64,000 bases of DNA from Acidimicrobiales bacterium (GCA_041394245.1 JAWKIR010000002.1:2046001-2110000), one strand, 5' to 3'; numbered from the stretch's first letter, positions 33,547 through 42,906 are shown. Translations and numbers: made by a program. The notes: generated from the letters alone by a model not told the origin.

Positions 33547-34151
33547 TCGATCGAGGCGATCCAGGCGAGCGCGTCGCCGTAGTTCCGGGCGACGGGCATC
33601 TCGGGGTACTGCTCCGGGAGGCCGTCGGGCGGATGGATGAAGCTCGCCGCGTCGGCGGCGAGCAGCATGCCCAGGTCGTTGTGCGAGTCGCCCATCGCGG
33701 TGACGTGGTAGTTGAGGCTCTGGTACGACCGGACCGCACGCGTCTTCGGGTCGGCGACCCGAGGCGCGAACGCGACGATGCGATCGTCGACGACGGTGAG
33801 CCGATGGCACAGGAGGTGCGGCCGACCGAGCTGTTCCATGAAGGGCTCGGCGAACTGCTCGAAGGTGTCGGACAGGAGCACCACCTGGTGGCGAGCGCGC
33901 AGCTCGTCGAGGAACTCCCTGGCGCCGTCGAGCACGCCCAGGCCGCGGATCACGTCCTGGATGAGCGACAACGAGATCCCGTGCTGCTCGAGGATGTCGA
34001 TGCGATAGTCCATCAGCGCCTGATAGTTCGGCTCGTCGCGAGTGGTCCGGCGCAGTGCGTCGACGCCGGTGCGTTCGGCGACCGCGATCCAGATCTCGGG
34101 AGTGACCACGCCCTCCATGTCGAGGGTGATCATCCGCTGGAGGGCGGTCAC
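33543..34151 (-). CDS. thrH: ThrH-like phosphoserine phosphatase/homoserine phosphotransferase
   Basis: This 202-residue HAD-superfamily enzyme closely follows the ThrH pattern. The nucleophile motif is LDMEGVVTPEIWIAVAERTG, and TTRDEPNYQALMDYRIDIL is the cap. LLSDTFEQFAEPFM is motif II, DPKTRAVRSYQSLNY contains the motif III lysine, and AMGDSHNDLGML is motif IV. ThrH removes phosphate from phosphoserine or passes it to homoserine. GTG 34151 overlaps the acyl-CoA dehydrogenase stop, although it has no obvious metabolic link to it; ATG 34133 is an alternative start. Confidence 0.88.
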   Translation of the reverse strand: MTALQRMITLDMEGVVTPEIWIAVAERTGVDALRRTTRDEPNYQALMDYRIDILEQHGISLSLIQDVIRGLGVLDGAREFLDELRARHQVVLLSDTFEQFAEPFMEQLGRPHLLCHRLTVVDDRIVAFAPRVADPKTRAVRSYQSLNYHVTAMGDSHNDLGMLLAADAASFIHPPDGLPEQYPEMPVARNYGDALAWIASID

Positions 34152-35113
34152 GAAACGAGTCCGGCAGCGAGGTCCTCCGCGAGCTCGCCACCATCGCCGA
34201 ACGCGAGATCGTGTGCCCACGCCCGCTTGAGGAACAGATGGGCGTCGACCTCCCACGTGTAGCCCATGCCGCCGTGGACCTGCACGCAATCCTTCCCACA
34301 CGCAGCAGCCGACTTCGACGCGAGGATCTTGGCCACCGACACCACCCGTTCGGGCGACTCGACGCCTCGTCCGTCGAGCGTCACACCGGCCGCGTAGACC
34401 GCGGCTCGCAGCACCTCGACCCTGGTGATCATGTCGGCACAGCGGTGCTTGACCGCCTGGAACGCACCGATGGGGCGGCCGAACTGTTCGCGCTCCTTGG
34501 CGTAGGCCACGGCGAGCTCGGTGGCACCGATCGAAATGCCGAGCTGTAGCGCGGCCGTCAACAGCGCACCGCGGAGCCGCCACTCGGCCGCCGCATCGTC
34601 GTCGCCGATCTGCTCGCCTTGCGGGAGTGCATCGACGCGGCGAATCGGCGTCAGGGGATCGAGCGGTTGGTGGGCATCGGTACCGCCGAGCGCCGCCGCG
34701 GGCACCGACCAGAGGCCCTGCTCGTCGCTGATGACGACGACATCGGACCAGACGACGTGTTCGATGTTGACGGGTCCTGCGGTCCGCTCGACCGTGGTGA
34801 CGACGGTGGCCCCCTCGGCGGCTCCGTCGATGATCCCCGCGGCGAGCGTGGTGGCGACCAGAGGCCCGGGCACGAGTGCCCGGCCGAGCTTCTCGAACAC
34901 CACTGCGGCCTCGGCCCAGCCGAGCCCCACACCACCGTCGGCCTCGGGAAGACACAGCGAGAAGACGCCGGTCTCGGCGAGTTCGGCCCAGCGCCCGCGA
35001 TCGAGACCATCGGTCTCCATCGCCCGCACGGCTTCGATGTCGAAGCGGCCGGCGCACAGCGCGCCCACGCCTTCGGCCAGGGCTTCCTGGTCCTCGGAGA
35101 GTTCGAAATCCAT
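34148..35113 (-). CDS. Acyl-CoA dehydrogenase, small subunit of a likely heteromer
   Basis: 321 residues, shorter than the usual 380-400. The N-terminal helical domain (MDFELSEDQEALAEGVG) is kept, the middle beta domain is reduced, and the C-terminal helices contain AYAKEREQFGRPIGAFQAVKH and CVQVHGGMGYTWEVDAHLFLKRA. The paired arrangement with the full-length gene just upstream matches two-subunit dehydrogenases such as ChsE1-ChsE2 (FadE28-FadE29), where two different subunits build the FAD site. FAD-dependent alpha,beta-oxidation of an acyl-CoA is expected. Confidence 0.88.
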   Translation of the reverse strand: MDFELSEDQEALAEGVGALCAGRFDIEAVRAMETDGLDRGRWAELAETGVFSLCLPEADGGVGLGWAEAAVVFEKLGRALVPGPLVATTLAAGIIDGAAEGATVVTTVERTAGPVNIEHVVWSDVVVISDEQGLWSVPAAALGGTDAHQPLDPLTPIRRVDALPQGEQIGDDDAAAEWRLRGALLTAALQLGISIGATELAVAYAKEREQFGRPIGAFQAVKHRCADMITRVEVLRAAVYAAGVTLDGRGVESPERVVSVAKILASKSAAACGKDCVQVHGGMGYTWEVDAHLFLKRAWAHDLAFGDGGELAEDLAAGLVS

Positions 35114-35114
35114 G

Positions 35115-36308
35115 TCAGCGATCTCCTCTCGGCAGGCCGAGCAGCCGTTCGCCGACGATGTTGCGTTGGATCTCCGAGGTGCCGGCGGCGATCGTGAGGG
35201 TCAGGGTGTAGAGCCGCTGGCCGACATGATCGAGTTCGCTGAGATCCAGCGAATCGCCGATGGCGAGCCCGGCCCGGCCGAGGATCTGTTCGGCGAGATC
35301 GGCCATGCGCTTGCGCACGTCGGCGTAGGCGAGCTTGAACACCGAACCGCCGGGGCCGACCATTCCGGTGCGTTGCGCCTGGCTCACGTTGCGCTTGGTG
35401 AGCGACCAGAGCGCGTCGAGCTCGGCATCGAGCTGCCCGAGTTCACGACGGATGCCCATGTCGTCCCATGCGGTGCCCGATCGGCGGGTCACCTTCTGGG
35501 CGACCTTGGCCAGATCGGCCAGAAGTCGCTGCGACGAGATCACCTCGCTGATGAACGCGGTCCCTCGCTCGAACGAGAAGGTGACGTTGGTGACGCGCCA
35601 CCCGTCGTTCTCGTCGCCCACACGGTTCACCTTGGGGATGCGGACCTCGTCGAGGAACATCTCGGCGAACTCGCCCGAGCCGAGCGCGGTGTCGATCGGG
35701 CGGATCTCGATGCCGGGCAGGTCCATCGGCATGATCACCCAGGTGATCCCCTTGTGCTTCGGGGCCTCGGCGTCGGTCCGCACGAGCAGTTCGCAGTAGT
35801 CGGCCACCTGGGCGAACGAGGTCCAGATCTTCTGACCGGTGACGACATAGTCGTCGCCGTCGTCGATGGCCCTGGTCGACAAGGAGGCGAGATCGGAGCC
35901 GGATCCCGGCTCGGAGAAGCCCTGGCACCAGACGTGCTCGCCCTTGAGGATCGGAGCCAGGTGGGTGGTCCGCTGCGCATCCGATGCCTCGGCGATCAGC
36001 GTGGGGCCGGCGTGGAGCTGCCCGACGAAGTTGACGCCCACATAGGGAGCACCGGCCCGTTCGGTCTCCTCGAGGAAGATCAGGTGCTCGGTCGGGGTGC
36101 TCCCCCGGCCGCCGAACTCGGCCGGCCAGTGGATGCCGGCATAGCCGGCGTCGTGGAGCATCCGCTGCCAGTCGGTGTCGTAGGCCCGGCGTGCCACCAG
36201 GTCGGTGTGGTCCGCGGGCAGTGGCGGAACGTCGGGGAGAACGTCGGAGAGCCACCCTCGCAGCTCGTCGCGAAAGTGCTCTTCTGCCTCGGTGTAGCGC
36301 AAGTCCAT
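35115..36308 (-). CDS. Acyl-CoA dehydrogenase, large subunit
   Basis: The 397-residue dehydrogenase has WCQGFSEPGSGSDLASL (acyl-CoA and FAD contacts), DDYVVTGQKIWTSFAQ and the C-terminal TIAAGTSEIQRNIVGERLLGLPR. ATG 36308 is chosen because MDLRYTEAEEHFRDELR is the family N-terminus. It sits one base before the small-subunit gene. Together with thrH they form a leftward three-gene unit. The tail motif resembles the FadE28 branch. Confidence 0.9.
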   Translation of the reverse strand: MDLRYTEAEEHFRDELRGWLSDVLPDVPPLPADHTDLVARRAYDTDWQRMLHDAGYAGIHWPAEFGGRGSTPTEHLIFLEETERAGAPYVGVNFVGQLHAGPTLIAEASDAQRTTHLAPILKGEHVWCQGFSEPGSGSDLASLSTRAIDDGDDYVVTGQKIWTSFAQVADYCELLVRTDAEAPKHKGITWVIMPMDLPGIEIRPIDTALGSGEFAEMFLDEVRIPKVNRVGDENDGWRVTNVTFSFERGTAFISEVISSQRLLADLAKVAQKVTRRSGTAWDDMGIRRELGQLDAELDALWSLTKRNVSQAQRTGMVGPGGSVFKLAYADVRKRMADLAEQILGRAGLAIGDSLDLSELDHVGQRLYTLTLTIAAGTSEIQRNIVGERLLGLPRGDR

Positions 36309-36381
36309 CGGGCGCCGATGGTAGGCGCGGGAATCGACCGGCACTCAGCCGGAGCACTTCGTTCCTTCGGGGTGTGCGGGC

Positions 36382-36387
36382 TAACTT
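36382..36387 (+). promoter_or_regulatory. -10 hexamer TAACTT of the phosphotransferase gene
   Basis: Seven bases separate it from ATG 36395, in the 86-base gap facing the dehydrogenase operon. Confidence 0.5.
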
Positions 36388-36394
36388 CGCCGCC

Positions 36395-37519
36395 ATGTCC
36401 GAGCACGATTCCGCAGACAAGTACGCCGCCGACGAACTCACCCGCTCGAGCCGCGATCGGGCCGAGCTGCAGACCCGGGTCCGCGCGTGGCTCGACGAGA
36501 AGGTCGACGCCACGGTCGAGGTCGGGGAGGTGACCAGCCCCGAGGGCAGCGGGATGTCGAGCGAGACCCTGCTGTTCGACGCGACCTGGGACGGGACGAC
36601 CCATGCGCTCGTCGCCCGGGTCGAGCCCGACACCGCCGACGTCCCCGTCTTCCCCACCTACGACCTCGAGCTGCAGTACCGGGTGATGGAGCTGGTCGGC
36701 GACCGCAGCGACGTCCCCGTCCCTCGCACCCGTTGGTACGAGTCCGACCCGACGCCGCTGGGCGCACCGTTCTTCGTGATGGACCGCATGACCGGGCGGG
36801 TACCCGCCGACATCCCCCCGTACCTCATGGACGGGTGGCTGTCGGCCGCCACACCGGCCGAGCAACGCGCCCTCCAGGACGCCAGCGTGAAGATCCTCGC
36901 CGATCTCCACGGCATCTCGATCGAAGGCCTCGACACCGCCTTTCTCGACACACCGGCCGCCGGCCCGACGCCGCTCGCCCGCCACGTCGAGAACCAGCGG
37001 GCCTACTACGAGTGGTCCCGCAACGGACGCACACATCCGATCGTCGAGCGCGCCTTCGAATGGCTCGATGCGAACTGGCCGGCCGACGAGGGGCCGACCG
37101 TGATCAGCTGGGGCGACAGCCGCATCGGCAACATCATGTATGCCGCCGACGGCTTCGAGCCCGTCGCCGCCTTCGACTGGGAGATGGCCGCGCTCGCGCC
37201 ACAGGAGATGGACCTGGCGTGGATGATGTTCATGCACACGTTCTTCCAGGAGATCGCCAACGTGCTGGAGATCCCCGGCATGCCCGACTTCCTGCGGCGT
37301 GACGACGTGATCGAAACCTACGAGTCGCTCTCCGGGCGCAAGGTGCAGAACCTCGAGTGGTTCGAGGTCTACGCCGCGCTGCGGCACGCCATGATCATGG
37401 CAAGAGTCACCGAACGTACGGTGCACTTCGGCCAGGCGGAGTGGCCCGACGACCTCGACTCGGTGATCCCCCACCGCCACGTGCTCGAACAGATGCTCGA
37501 CGGAAGCTGGTGGAGCTGA
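36395..37519 (+). CDS. APH-fold phosphotransferase, ACAD10-like
   Basis: The 374-residue protein has an aminoglycoside-phosphotransferase/choline-kinase fold. The catalytic loop reads ISWGDSRIGNIMY (G-D-x-R-x-x-N, with Trp-Gly replacing His-Gly) and the metal loop is VAAFDWEMAALA. This variant is the one found in ACAD10-like proteins, where the kinase accompanies acyl-CoA dehydrogenases and may phosphorylate hydroxyacyl-CoA. The adjoining dehydrogenase operon fits that idea. It is coupled (TGATG) to the next gene. Confidence 0.85.
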   Translation: MSEHDSADKYAADELTRSSRDRAELQTRVRAWLDEKVDATVEVGEVTSPEGSGMSSETLLFDATWDGTTHALVARVEPDTADVPVFPTYDLELQYRVMELVGDRSDVPVPRTRWYESDPTPLGAPFFVMDRMTGRVPADIPPYLMDGWLSAATPAEQRALQDASVKILADLHGISIEGLDTAFLDTPAAGPTPLARHVENQRAYYEWSRNGRTHPIVERAFEWLDANWPADEGPTVISWGDSRIGNIMYAADGFEPVAAFDWEMAALAPQEMDLAWMMFMHTFFQEIANVLEIPGMPDFLRRDDVIETYESLSGRKVQNLEWFEVYAALRHAMIMARVTERTVHFGQAEWPDDLDSVIPHRHVLEQMLDGSWWS

Positions 37520-38676
37520 TGCCGAATCCGATCGGTCCGATCCTCCCCGAGGACGAGGGCTTCACCCACCAGATTCCCGAGACGTTCGCCCAGGTCGGGT
37601 CGAGCGATCCGTCGTGGACCGAGAAGGTCTGTGCGATGGCCATGGCCCGCGACGGCAGCCTGCAGATCGGCTTCGGTCTCGGCAAGTACACCAATCGCAA
37701 CGTGATGGACGGCTATGGCGCCGTGAGTCGCGGGGTCGAACAGTTCACCGTCCGGGCGAGCCGCCGGCTCGAACCCGCACCCACGACCACCGCGATGGGG
37801 CCCCTGTCGTACGAGGTGATCGAACCGCTCCGACAGGTCCGGTTCCGGCTCGAGGCGAACGACACCCAACCGATCGCCTTCGACTGGCTTTTCGAGGCCG
37901 TGCTCCCACCGTTCGAGGAGGAGCGCTCGTTCCACCGCCGCGCCTATCGCACGGCGACCGATCTCGTCCGCTATCACCAGACCGGCGTGTGTTCCGGTTG
38001 GATCGAGGTCGACGGTGTGCGCACCGAGATGTCACCCGACTCGTGGGTCAGCACCCGCGACCACTCCTGGGGGGTGCGCTACGACGTCGGCACCCCGCCC
38101 ACCGACACCGAGCCCGGCACGGGCATCCCCGCCGGCGTCGGCTTCCAGATGATCTGGTGCCCGGTGCTGATGCAACGCGCGGACGGCTCGCACTTCGCCC
38201 TGCACCTGCACTACACGTGGCATGCGGTCGGCGATCATGGTCAGAAGATGGTGACCGCCCAGGTCGAGCACCCCGACGGGTCGAGCGACCAGATCGTCGA
38301 CATCGTCCCCCACCTGCGGTTCGACCCGGACAATCGTCGCCTCCTCGGTGGAACGCTCGACTGCCGCATGGCCGACGGATCCGAACGTCCGCTCACCATC
38401 GAGGTGATGGGCGACACGGGCGTGCAGCTCGGGGCCGGCCTCTACTTCGGGCTCGATGGCCACCACCACGGCGAATGGCGCGGCGAGCACCATGTCGATG
38501 GGGAGTACATCGCCGACTGCAGTACCCCCGAGATGGCGCGCCGCCTGCACCAGATCCGCGACACGACCGTGCGGGTGATCGACCCGGTCGGCGGCGCCGA
38601 GGGCTGGGGCAACTGTCAGCCCATCGCCTCCGGTCCGTGGCCCGAACTCGGGCTGGCCGACGAGAGTTGGATGTAG
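37519..38676 (+). CDS. Uncharacterised beta-rich protein, possibly CrtC/AttH-like lipocalin fold
   Basis: A 385-residue protein with no signal peptide. Its rhythm of strands resembles the two-barrel AttH/CrtC-like group: MAMARDGSLQIGFGLGKYTNRNVMDG, YEVIEPLRQVRFRLEANDTQP, DSWVSTRDHSWGVRYDVG, FALHLHYTWHAVGD. In that group a conserved R-D-H-S-W-G lies in the binding pocket. I cannot place it more firmly. Its start shares a base with the phosphotransferase stop, and such pairs may act together on a lipid. Confidence 0.65.
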   Translation: MPNPIGPILPEDEGFTHQIPETFAQVGSSDPSWTEKVCAMAMARDGSLQIGFGLGKYTNRNVMDGYGAVSRGVEQFTVRASRRLEPAPTTTAMGPLSYEVIEPLRQVRFRLEANDTQPIAFDWLFEAVLPPFEEERSFHRRAYRTATDLVRYHQTGVCSGWIEVDGVRTEMSPDSWVSTRDHSWGVRYDVGTPPTDTEPGTGIPAGVGFQMIWCPVLMQRADGSHFALHLHYTWHAVGDHGQKMVTAQVEHPDGSSDQIVDIVPHLRFDPDNRRLLGGTLDCRMADGSERPLTIEVMGDTGVQLGAGLYFGLDGHHHGEWRGEHHVDGEYIADCSTPEMARRLHQIRDTTVRVIDPVGGAEGWGNCQPIASGPWPELGLADESWM

Positions 38677-38706
38677 CCGACCTCGCCGTGCGGGCCGGCA
38701 TGGCCG

Positions 38707-40119
38707 TCAGCGGAGCCGGGCCTTGGCTTCCTTCTTGAACGCGGCGAGCTGCACGCGTTCCTCGCGCTCGTTGTAGAAGTCGTCGAGCGGGTAGCAACCC
38801 GAGACGAGACCACCGCGCGGCGCCGTGGTGCAGTCGGAGAAGGTCCGGCACAGGAGTCGTCGATCGAGCTCGCGCCCGGCCAGGACGTCGGCGGGCATGT
38901 GGGGATACGACAGGACCATGCGGCCGAGCCCCACCGAGTCGGCGACGCCGTTCGCCACCATGGCCTGGCCGACGTTGGGCAGCCATTCCTGCAGGTACGA
39001 GAGACCGGCGCCGACGATGCGCATCTCGGCGTGGTGGTTGGTGACCTCGGCCGTCGCCGCGATGAGTCGGGCAACACCGACCAGAGGGTCCTCGGGAGGC
39101 TGGTAGCCGTCGGAGGGTGGGAAGTAGGCCGGCCGCTGTGCGTGGGGGACGTAGTACGGGCTCCCGGCCGTCGCGCACACGAGGCCGACGCCCATCATGT
39201 GGAGGGCATCGAGCAGCGCGTGGGTCTGGGTGAGGTCGTAGCCGTGCCCGGTGCCGTCGCCGCCGAACGCGTAGGGATAGTCGCCCTCGATCTCCGGCAC
39301 CCCGGTACCGCCCGCACCGGCGACATGGGGCACCAGGTCGAAGATCGACAGCCGTATCGCAACCCCCAGTCCTGGCGCCGCATCACGGATCCCTTCGATG
39401 ACGGAGCGGACGAATTGGGTCCGCCCGACGAGGTCGCCGCCGTAGCGGCCGGGCCGGTCGTAGGCGGTGAGGAACTCGTGGCCGAGATACCCGTGGCAGG
39501 CCTTGACGTCGACGAAGTCGAAACCCGCCTGCTCCGCCAGCACGGCACGATCGACGAACTGGGCGACCATCTCGTCGATCTCGTCGTCGGTGAGGAGGTT
39601 CGCGTCGTCGGCCCCCACCCGCGGGTCGAGCAGCGGGTGACGGTAGAGCGTCCGGGGCGCGGGACCGTCGGCGTTCGGACGGGCGTAGCGGCCCGAGTGG
39701 GTCAGCTGGAGCACCGACACCTGACGCGGATCGAGCATCGATCGCAACGCGGCGATGTCGTCGACCGTGGTCTCGTCGAGGACAAGCTGGCGGGGGTTGG
39801 CCTTGCCATCGGGACGCACCGCCGTGGCTTCGCCCCAGACGAGACCCGCACCGCTCGTGGCGAACCGACCCCACCGGCGCCGGACCAGGTCCGACGGGCG
39901 ACCGTCGGGTTCGGCGTCCCACCCCTCCATGGGGAGGACCGTCCAACGGTTCGGGGCGAACGTCGTGCCCGCGGAGCCGTCGGTGATGGTCATCGGCGCG
40001 GCCAGCACGCCGGCCGGATCGACCTCGTCGTCGAGCGGGATCTCCACGCCGAGCGACGCGACATGATCCCGGAACGCCGCCGCGTCGGTGAGCCGCTTCA
40101 CCTGCGTGTAGCGCGCCAT
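38707..40119 (-). CDS. NADH:flavin oxidoreductase, Old Yellow Enzyme family
   Basis: The 470-residue FMN-dependent TIM-barrel reductase has LQLTHSGRYARP after the third strand and VKACHGYLGHEFLTAYDRPGRYGG, with the His-His pair that holds the substrate carbonyl. GLGRMVLSYPHMPADVLAG and FSDCTTAPRGG follow near the end. At 470 residues it is longer than small OYEs but shorter than 2,4-dienoyl-CoA reductase, and no second FAD/NAD domain is seen. It probably reduces an unsaturated carbonyl or acyl-CoA. The DapA-like gene upstream ends inside its ATG (TGATG). Confidence 0.87.
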   Translation of the reverse strand: MARYTQVKRLTDAAAFRDHVASLGVEIPLDDEVDPAGVLAAPMTITDGSAGTTFAPNRWTVLPMEGWDAEPDGRPSDLVRRRWGRFATSGAGLVWGEATAVRPDGKANPRQLVLDETTVDDIAALRSMLDPRQVSVLQLTHSGRYARPNADGPAPRTLYRHPLLDPRVGADDANLLTDDEIDEMVAQFVDRAVLAEQAGFDFVDVKACHGYLGHEFLTAYDRPGRYGGDLVGRTQFVRSVIEGIRDAAPGLGVAIRLSIFDLVPHVAGAGGTGVPEIEGDYPYAFGGDGTGHGYDLTQTHALLDALHMMGVGLVCATAGSPYYVPHAQRPAYFPPSDGYQPPEDPLVGVARLIAATAEVTNHHAEMRIVGAGLSYLQEWLPNVGQAMVANGVADSVGLGRMVLSYPHMPADVLAGRELDRRLLCRTFSDCTTAPRGGLVSGCYPLDDFYNEREERVQLAAFKKEAKARLR

Positions 40120-41063
40120 CAGAGCACCCCCAGGCGTTCGCCGATGTCGCGCAGGACCTCACGGTCGGCGCTCGGACGGCGCGGCGCGCCGGCCGGGACG
40201 TTGTCGGATTCCGCCCATCCCCGCAGCTCGAGGAACGTCGCCGCGTTGTGCCGGTACCCGGGGACCGGCGGACGGAACGTGAAGTGTCCGAGATACTGGA
40301 GCAGGTCGTTGAGCTCGTAGAAGCCGGCATCGCCCTCGTGCCACAGCCGGTCGCGTTCGGCGAACAGCTCGGGGGCGAAGGTCGACAGCCCCAACAGGTA
40401 GTCGGAGCCGTACATCACCATGTCGATCCCGAGGTCGTTGCCGGTCAGGACCATGAAGTCGGGGCGTACCTCGTCGCGCAACGCCAACCGCTGCCATTCG
40501 AGGTCCCGGCTGAGCGACGAGTGTTTGGCCCCGACACATTGCGGGATGTCGAGCAGCGCCCGATACGTGTCGAGCGAGAAGATGCGGCCGTAGGGGACGA
40601 ACATCGGGCCCAGCTCGAAGCCGAGGAACCGGTCGAGCTCGGCACCGATCGCCGCGAGCGCGTCGATCCACTCGTCCTCGGTCCCCTCGTTGAGACCGTG
40701 ACTCGGGAACACCACCGGGGTCCCACCGCGGCTCGCGATGTCGGTCGCCGCCGAGATGTAGGCCGCGAGGTCCAGGGGGTCTCCGGGAGAGTCCCCGACG
40801 AAGGCCCCCGCCGCGAAGTTCCCACCGGTGACCTGCCGGGCGAGGTCGAGCACCCGCAGCTTCGTCTCGTGATCGAGCAGTTGCACGTACCCGGTGTCCA
40901 TGTTGACCCCGGGCACGAGACCGGCTTCGTGGGTGCGGGCGATGTGCGCCTCCGTCGCGGCCCAGTCGATCTCGCCGTTGCGGGTGTGGGGCAGCAGCAC
41001 TGCGGACATTCCGGTGATCCGGCGCCGCGGCACGATCAGCGAGGGGACGTCGAGGTCTGGCAC
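40119..41063 (-). CDS. Dihydrodipicolinate synthase family aldolase
   Basis: A 314-residue class I aldolase/lyase of the DapA superfamily. The Schiff-base lysine is K180 in QCVGAKHSS, with MFVPYGRIFS (Tyr/Arg of the active site) about 20 residues earlier. Members handle pyruvate or other 2-oxo acids; being in a catabolic unit with an OYE argues against lysine synthesis. GTG 41063 has TAGCTT six bases upstream and no ribosome binding site. Confidence 0.83.
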   Translation of the reverse strand: MPDLDVPSLIVPRRRITGMSAVLLPHTRNGEIDWAATEAHIARTHEAGLVPGVNMDTGYVQLLDHETKLRVLDLARQVTGGNFAAGAFVGDSPGDPLDLAAYISAATDIASRGGTPVVFPSHGLNEGTEDEWIDALAAIGAELDRFLGFELGPMFVPYGRIFSLDTYRALLDIPQCVGAKHSSLSRDLEWQRLALRDEVRPDFMVLTGNDLGIDMVMYGSDYLLGLSTFAPELFAERDRLWHEGDAGFYELNDLLQYLGHFTFRPPVPGYRHNAATFLELRGWAESDNVPAGAPRRPSADREVLRDIGERLGVL

Positions 41064-41069
41064 GACTCG

Positions 41070-41075
41070 AAGCTA
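41070..41075 (-). promoter_or_regulatory. -10 hexamer TAGCTT of the DapA-like gene
   Basis: Six bases separate it from GTG 41063. Confidence 0.45.
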
Positions 41076-41086
41076 GTCGGCGGGTC

Positions 41087-41533
41087 CTAGGACCCCGACG
41101 ACTGATCGCCCCAACCGCCGGGCACGACACCGTCGGTGGTGACCTTCCGCTCGGCGAACAACCAGCGGCCGTCGACGCAGCGGTACCGGTCGATGTAGCG
41201 GCCCCAGTGGTCGAGGCCCCGGTCGGTCAGCACCTGGTAGTAGCAGCGGCTGGAGGCGGTGTGGGGTGACTCGACGTCGATCTGCAGCGTCGCCGTGAAG
41301 TGGCGGATGAACCGGGCCCGGGCCGCGTCACCGTCACCCGTCTTGGCCGCGGCGGTGGCGAACATCGCCGCGATCGCGCCGCGGCCGTGGTGCGACCCCG
41401 ACGGGATGTGCATCACCGCCTCGGGCGTGAACAGCTCCATCATCGGTGCGAACCGGCCGGCGTCACCATTGGCGTTGTAGCGGGCCACCAGATCACGGAT
41501 CTGCTCGCGGGCGTCGAGTTCCCAGTGCTCCAT
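41087..41533 (-). CDS. SnoaL/NTF2-like protein
   Basis: The 148-residue protein has the cone-shaped NTF2-like pattern: AREQIRDLVARYNANGDAGRFAPMMELFTPEAVMHIP, then GRGAIAAMFA, TLQIDVESPHTASSRCYYQVLTD and WLFAERKVTTDGV. Such proteins include ring cyclases, dehydratases and ketosteroid isomerase-like enzymes. ATG 41533 fits the family start and has TAGGGA seven bases ahead. It faces a divergent unknown gene across 44 bases. Confidence 0.82.
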   Translation of the reverse strand: MEHWELDAREQIRDLVARYNANGDAGRFAPMMELFTPEAVMHIPSGSHHGRGAIAAMFATAAAKTGDGDAARARFIRHFTATLQIDVESPHTASSRCYYQVLTDRGLDHWGRYIDRYRCVDGRWLFAERKVTTDGVVPGGWGDQSSGS

Positions 41534-41564
41534 GCGCCATTCCCTACCACGCAACCGCACCCAC

Positions 41565-41570
41565 TAGCGT
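41565..41570 (+). promoter_or_regulatory. -10 hexamer TAGCGT of the 41.6 kb gene
   Basis: Seven bases separate it from ATG 41578. Confidence 0.45.
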
Positions 41571-41577
41571 CGCCATC

Positions 41578-42906
41578 ATGACCGTCGTCGACGACTACTC
41601 CGGCCCCTTCGACCCCGATTGGACCGTCGCCTCTCTGTCGCGGGGGGCGCTGGCCCGACTCTGCCGGGAGTACCAGATGCTGTCGATGTTCCACGACCGG
41701 TCATGGATGCCGCACATCGCCGTGGTCGGCGGTGAAGCCGCGACCGTGACCATGGCCGACGGCGAGTGGATGGGGGCGAGCCCGATCTACACCCGCCGCA
41801 ACCTGGCCAATGTCGGGGCCGCGGGAGAGACGGTCGCGTCGATCTTCAAGGGCATCCAGCTCGACATCGGTGGGCCCGATCACTATCTCGACTTCCGCTT
41901 CGAGGTTCTCTCCGACGACGAGGGGATCTTCTGGACGGAGTTCTGTGGCCCCCACGACCATCTGCGGCGGCTGTCCGGCAACGACCCGGCCACCGTGCAA
42001 CTGATGTGCCACGACATGGAGGACCGGACCTTCGATGCCACGTTCGGCGCCACCAACCCGAAGGCCCGCTGCGAACCGATCTTCCGGCCGCCACGGCCCG
42101 ACGAGTTCACCGGTCACCACTGCCGCTGGCGTCTCTCCATCGACCACGAGGCCACCGGCGCCCTCCCGCCGAACCCGAGCCTCGCTTTCATGGAGACGAC
42201 GAAGGCCGCGGCCTTCCCGTTCATCCTCGGCGAGTCGGCCGAGCCCGGAGGCCTCGACGACTACTCGGGTCCACTGCTCGAATGGTTCCGGCTCGAGGAG
42301 TTCTCCCATGCCTTTCTGGTCCGCCAGGCCAAGGAGTACGCGCTCGACAATCATCTCCTGATGCGGGCCGGCTTCTGGACGGCGGCCGAGAACTGGGGCG
42401 ACGACTTCCTCGAGCAGACGATCCCCGAGCATCGGGCCGGTTTCGCCCCCGGCCTCACCGAGCGACTCACCCGGGCCCTGCGGATCGAGGGTGACGACCT
42501 CGAAGCGATCGCCAAGGTGCTCCAGGTCGACCCCGTCCACGTCCCGGAATACACCGACATCCGTGTCCGGCTCCACGACGACGCGGTGGTGGTGGAACTC
42601 CACGACTGCACGGCGCTCCACGACGACCCCCGCAGCCCGCTGATGCCGCTGTTCGCCACGCCCGACCGGCCCGGGTTCGAGCACATGGCCCAGGCGGTCA
42701 ACCCGCGGGCCCGGGTGCGCCACCTCGGGCCGAACGGGGATGCCGTCCACGCCTGGGAGATCGTCGTCGATCCCGATGCCGAACCCGTCGACCCCCACCC
42801 CCTGGCCGACATGGTCAACCTGCACGAGATCACGACCTTCGACCTGACGGCTCGCCCCGAGACCCCGGTCGAACTGTCGAGCAAGGCGGCGGGGACCGCT
42901 TCATGA
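41578..42906 (+). CDS. Uncharacterised 442-residue protein
   Basis: I do not recognise this family. It begins MTVVDDYSGPFDPDWTV, followed by LARLCREYQMLSMFHDRSWMP. A mixed alpha/beta body follows with several histidines and tryptophans (FWTEFCGPHDHL, CRWRLSIDHEATG). There is no signal peptide or membrane helix. A similar DYSGP phrase recurs at about residue 222, hinting at an internal relation. It overlaps the crotonase gene by four bases (ATGA), so it probably works on an acyl-CoA route. Function unknown. Confidence 0.7.
   Translation: MTVVDDYSGPFDPDWTVASLSRGALARLCREYQMLSMFHDRSWMPHIAVVGGEAATVTMADGEWMGASPIYTRRNLANVGAAGETVASIFKGIQLDIGGPDHYLDFRFEVLSDDEGIFWTEFCGPHDHLRRLSGNDPATVQLMCHDMEDRTFDATFGATNPKARCEPIFRPPRPDEFTGHHCRWRLSIDHEATGALPPNPSLAFMETTKAAAFPFILGESAEPGGLDDYSGPLLEWFRLEEFSHAFLVRQAKEYALDNHLLMRAGFWTAAENWGDDFLEQTIPEHRAGFAPGLTERLTRALRIEGDDLEAIAKVLQVDPVHVPEYTDIRVRLHDDAVVVELHDCTALHDDPRSPLMPLFATPDRPGFEHMAQAVNPRARVRHLGPNGDAVHAWEIVVDPDAEPVDPHPLADMVNLHEITTFDLTARPETPVELSSKAAGTAS

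Noticed and set aside
38676..38707. Terminator hairpin between the 385-residue protein and the OYE gene
   Set aside because: Only a 4-base CGGC/GCCG stem was found, no better than expected in GC-rich sequence.
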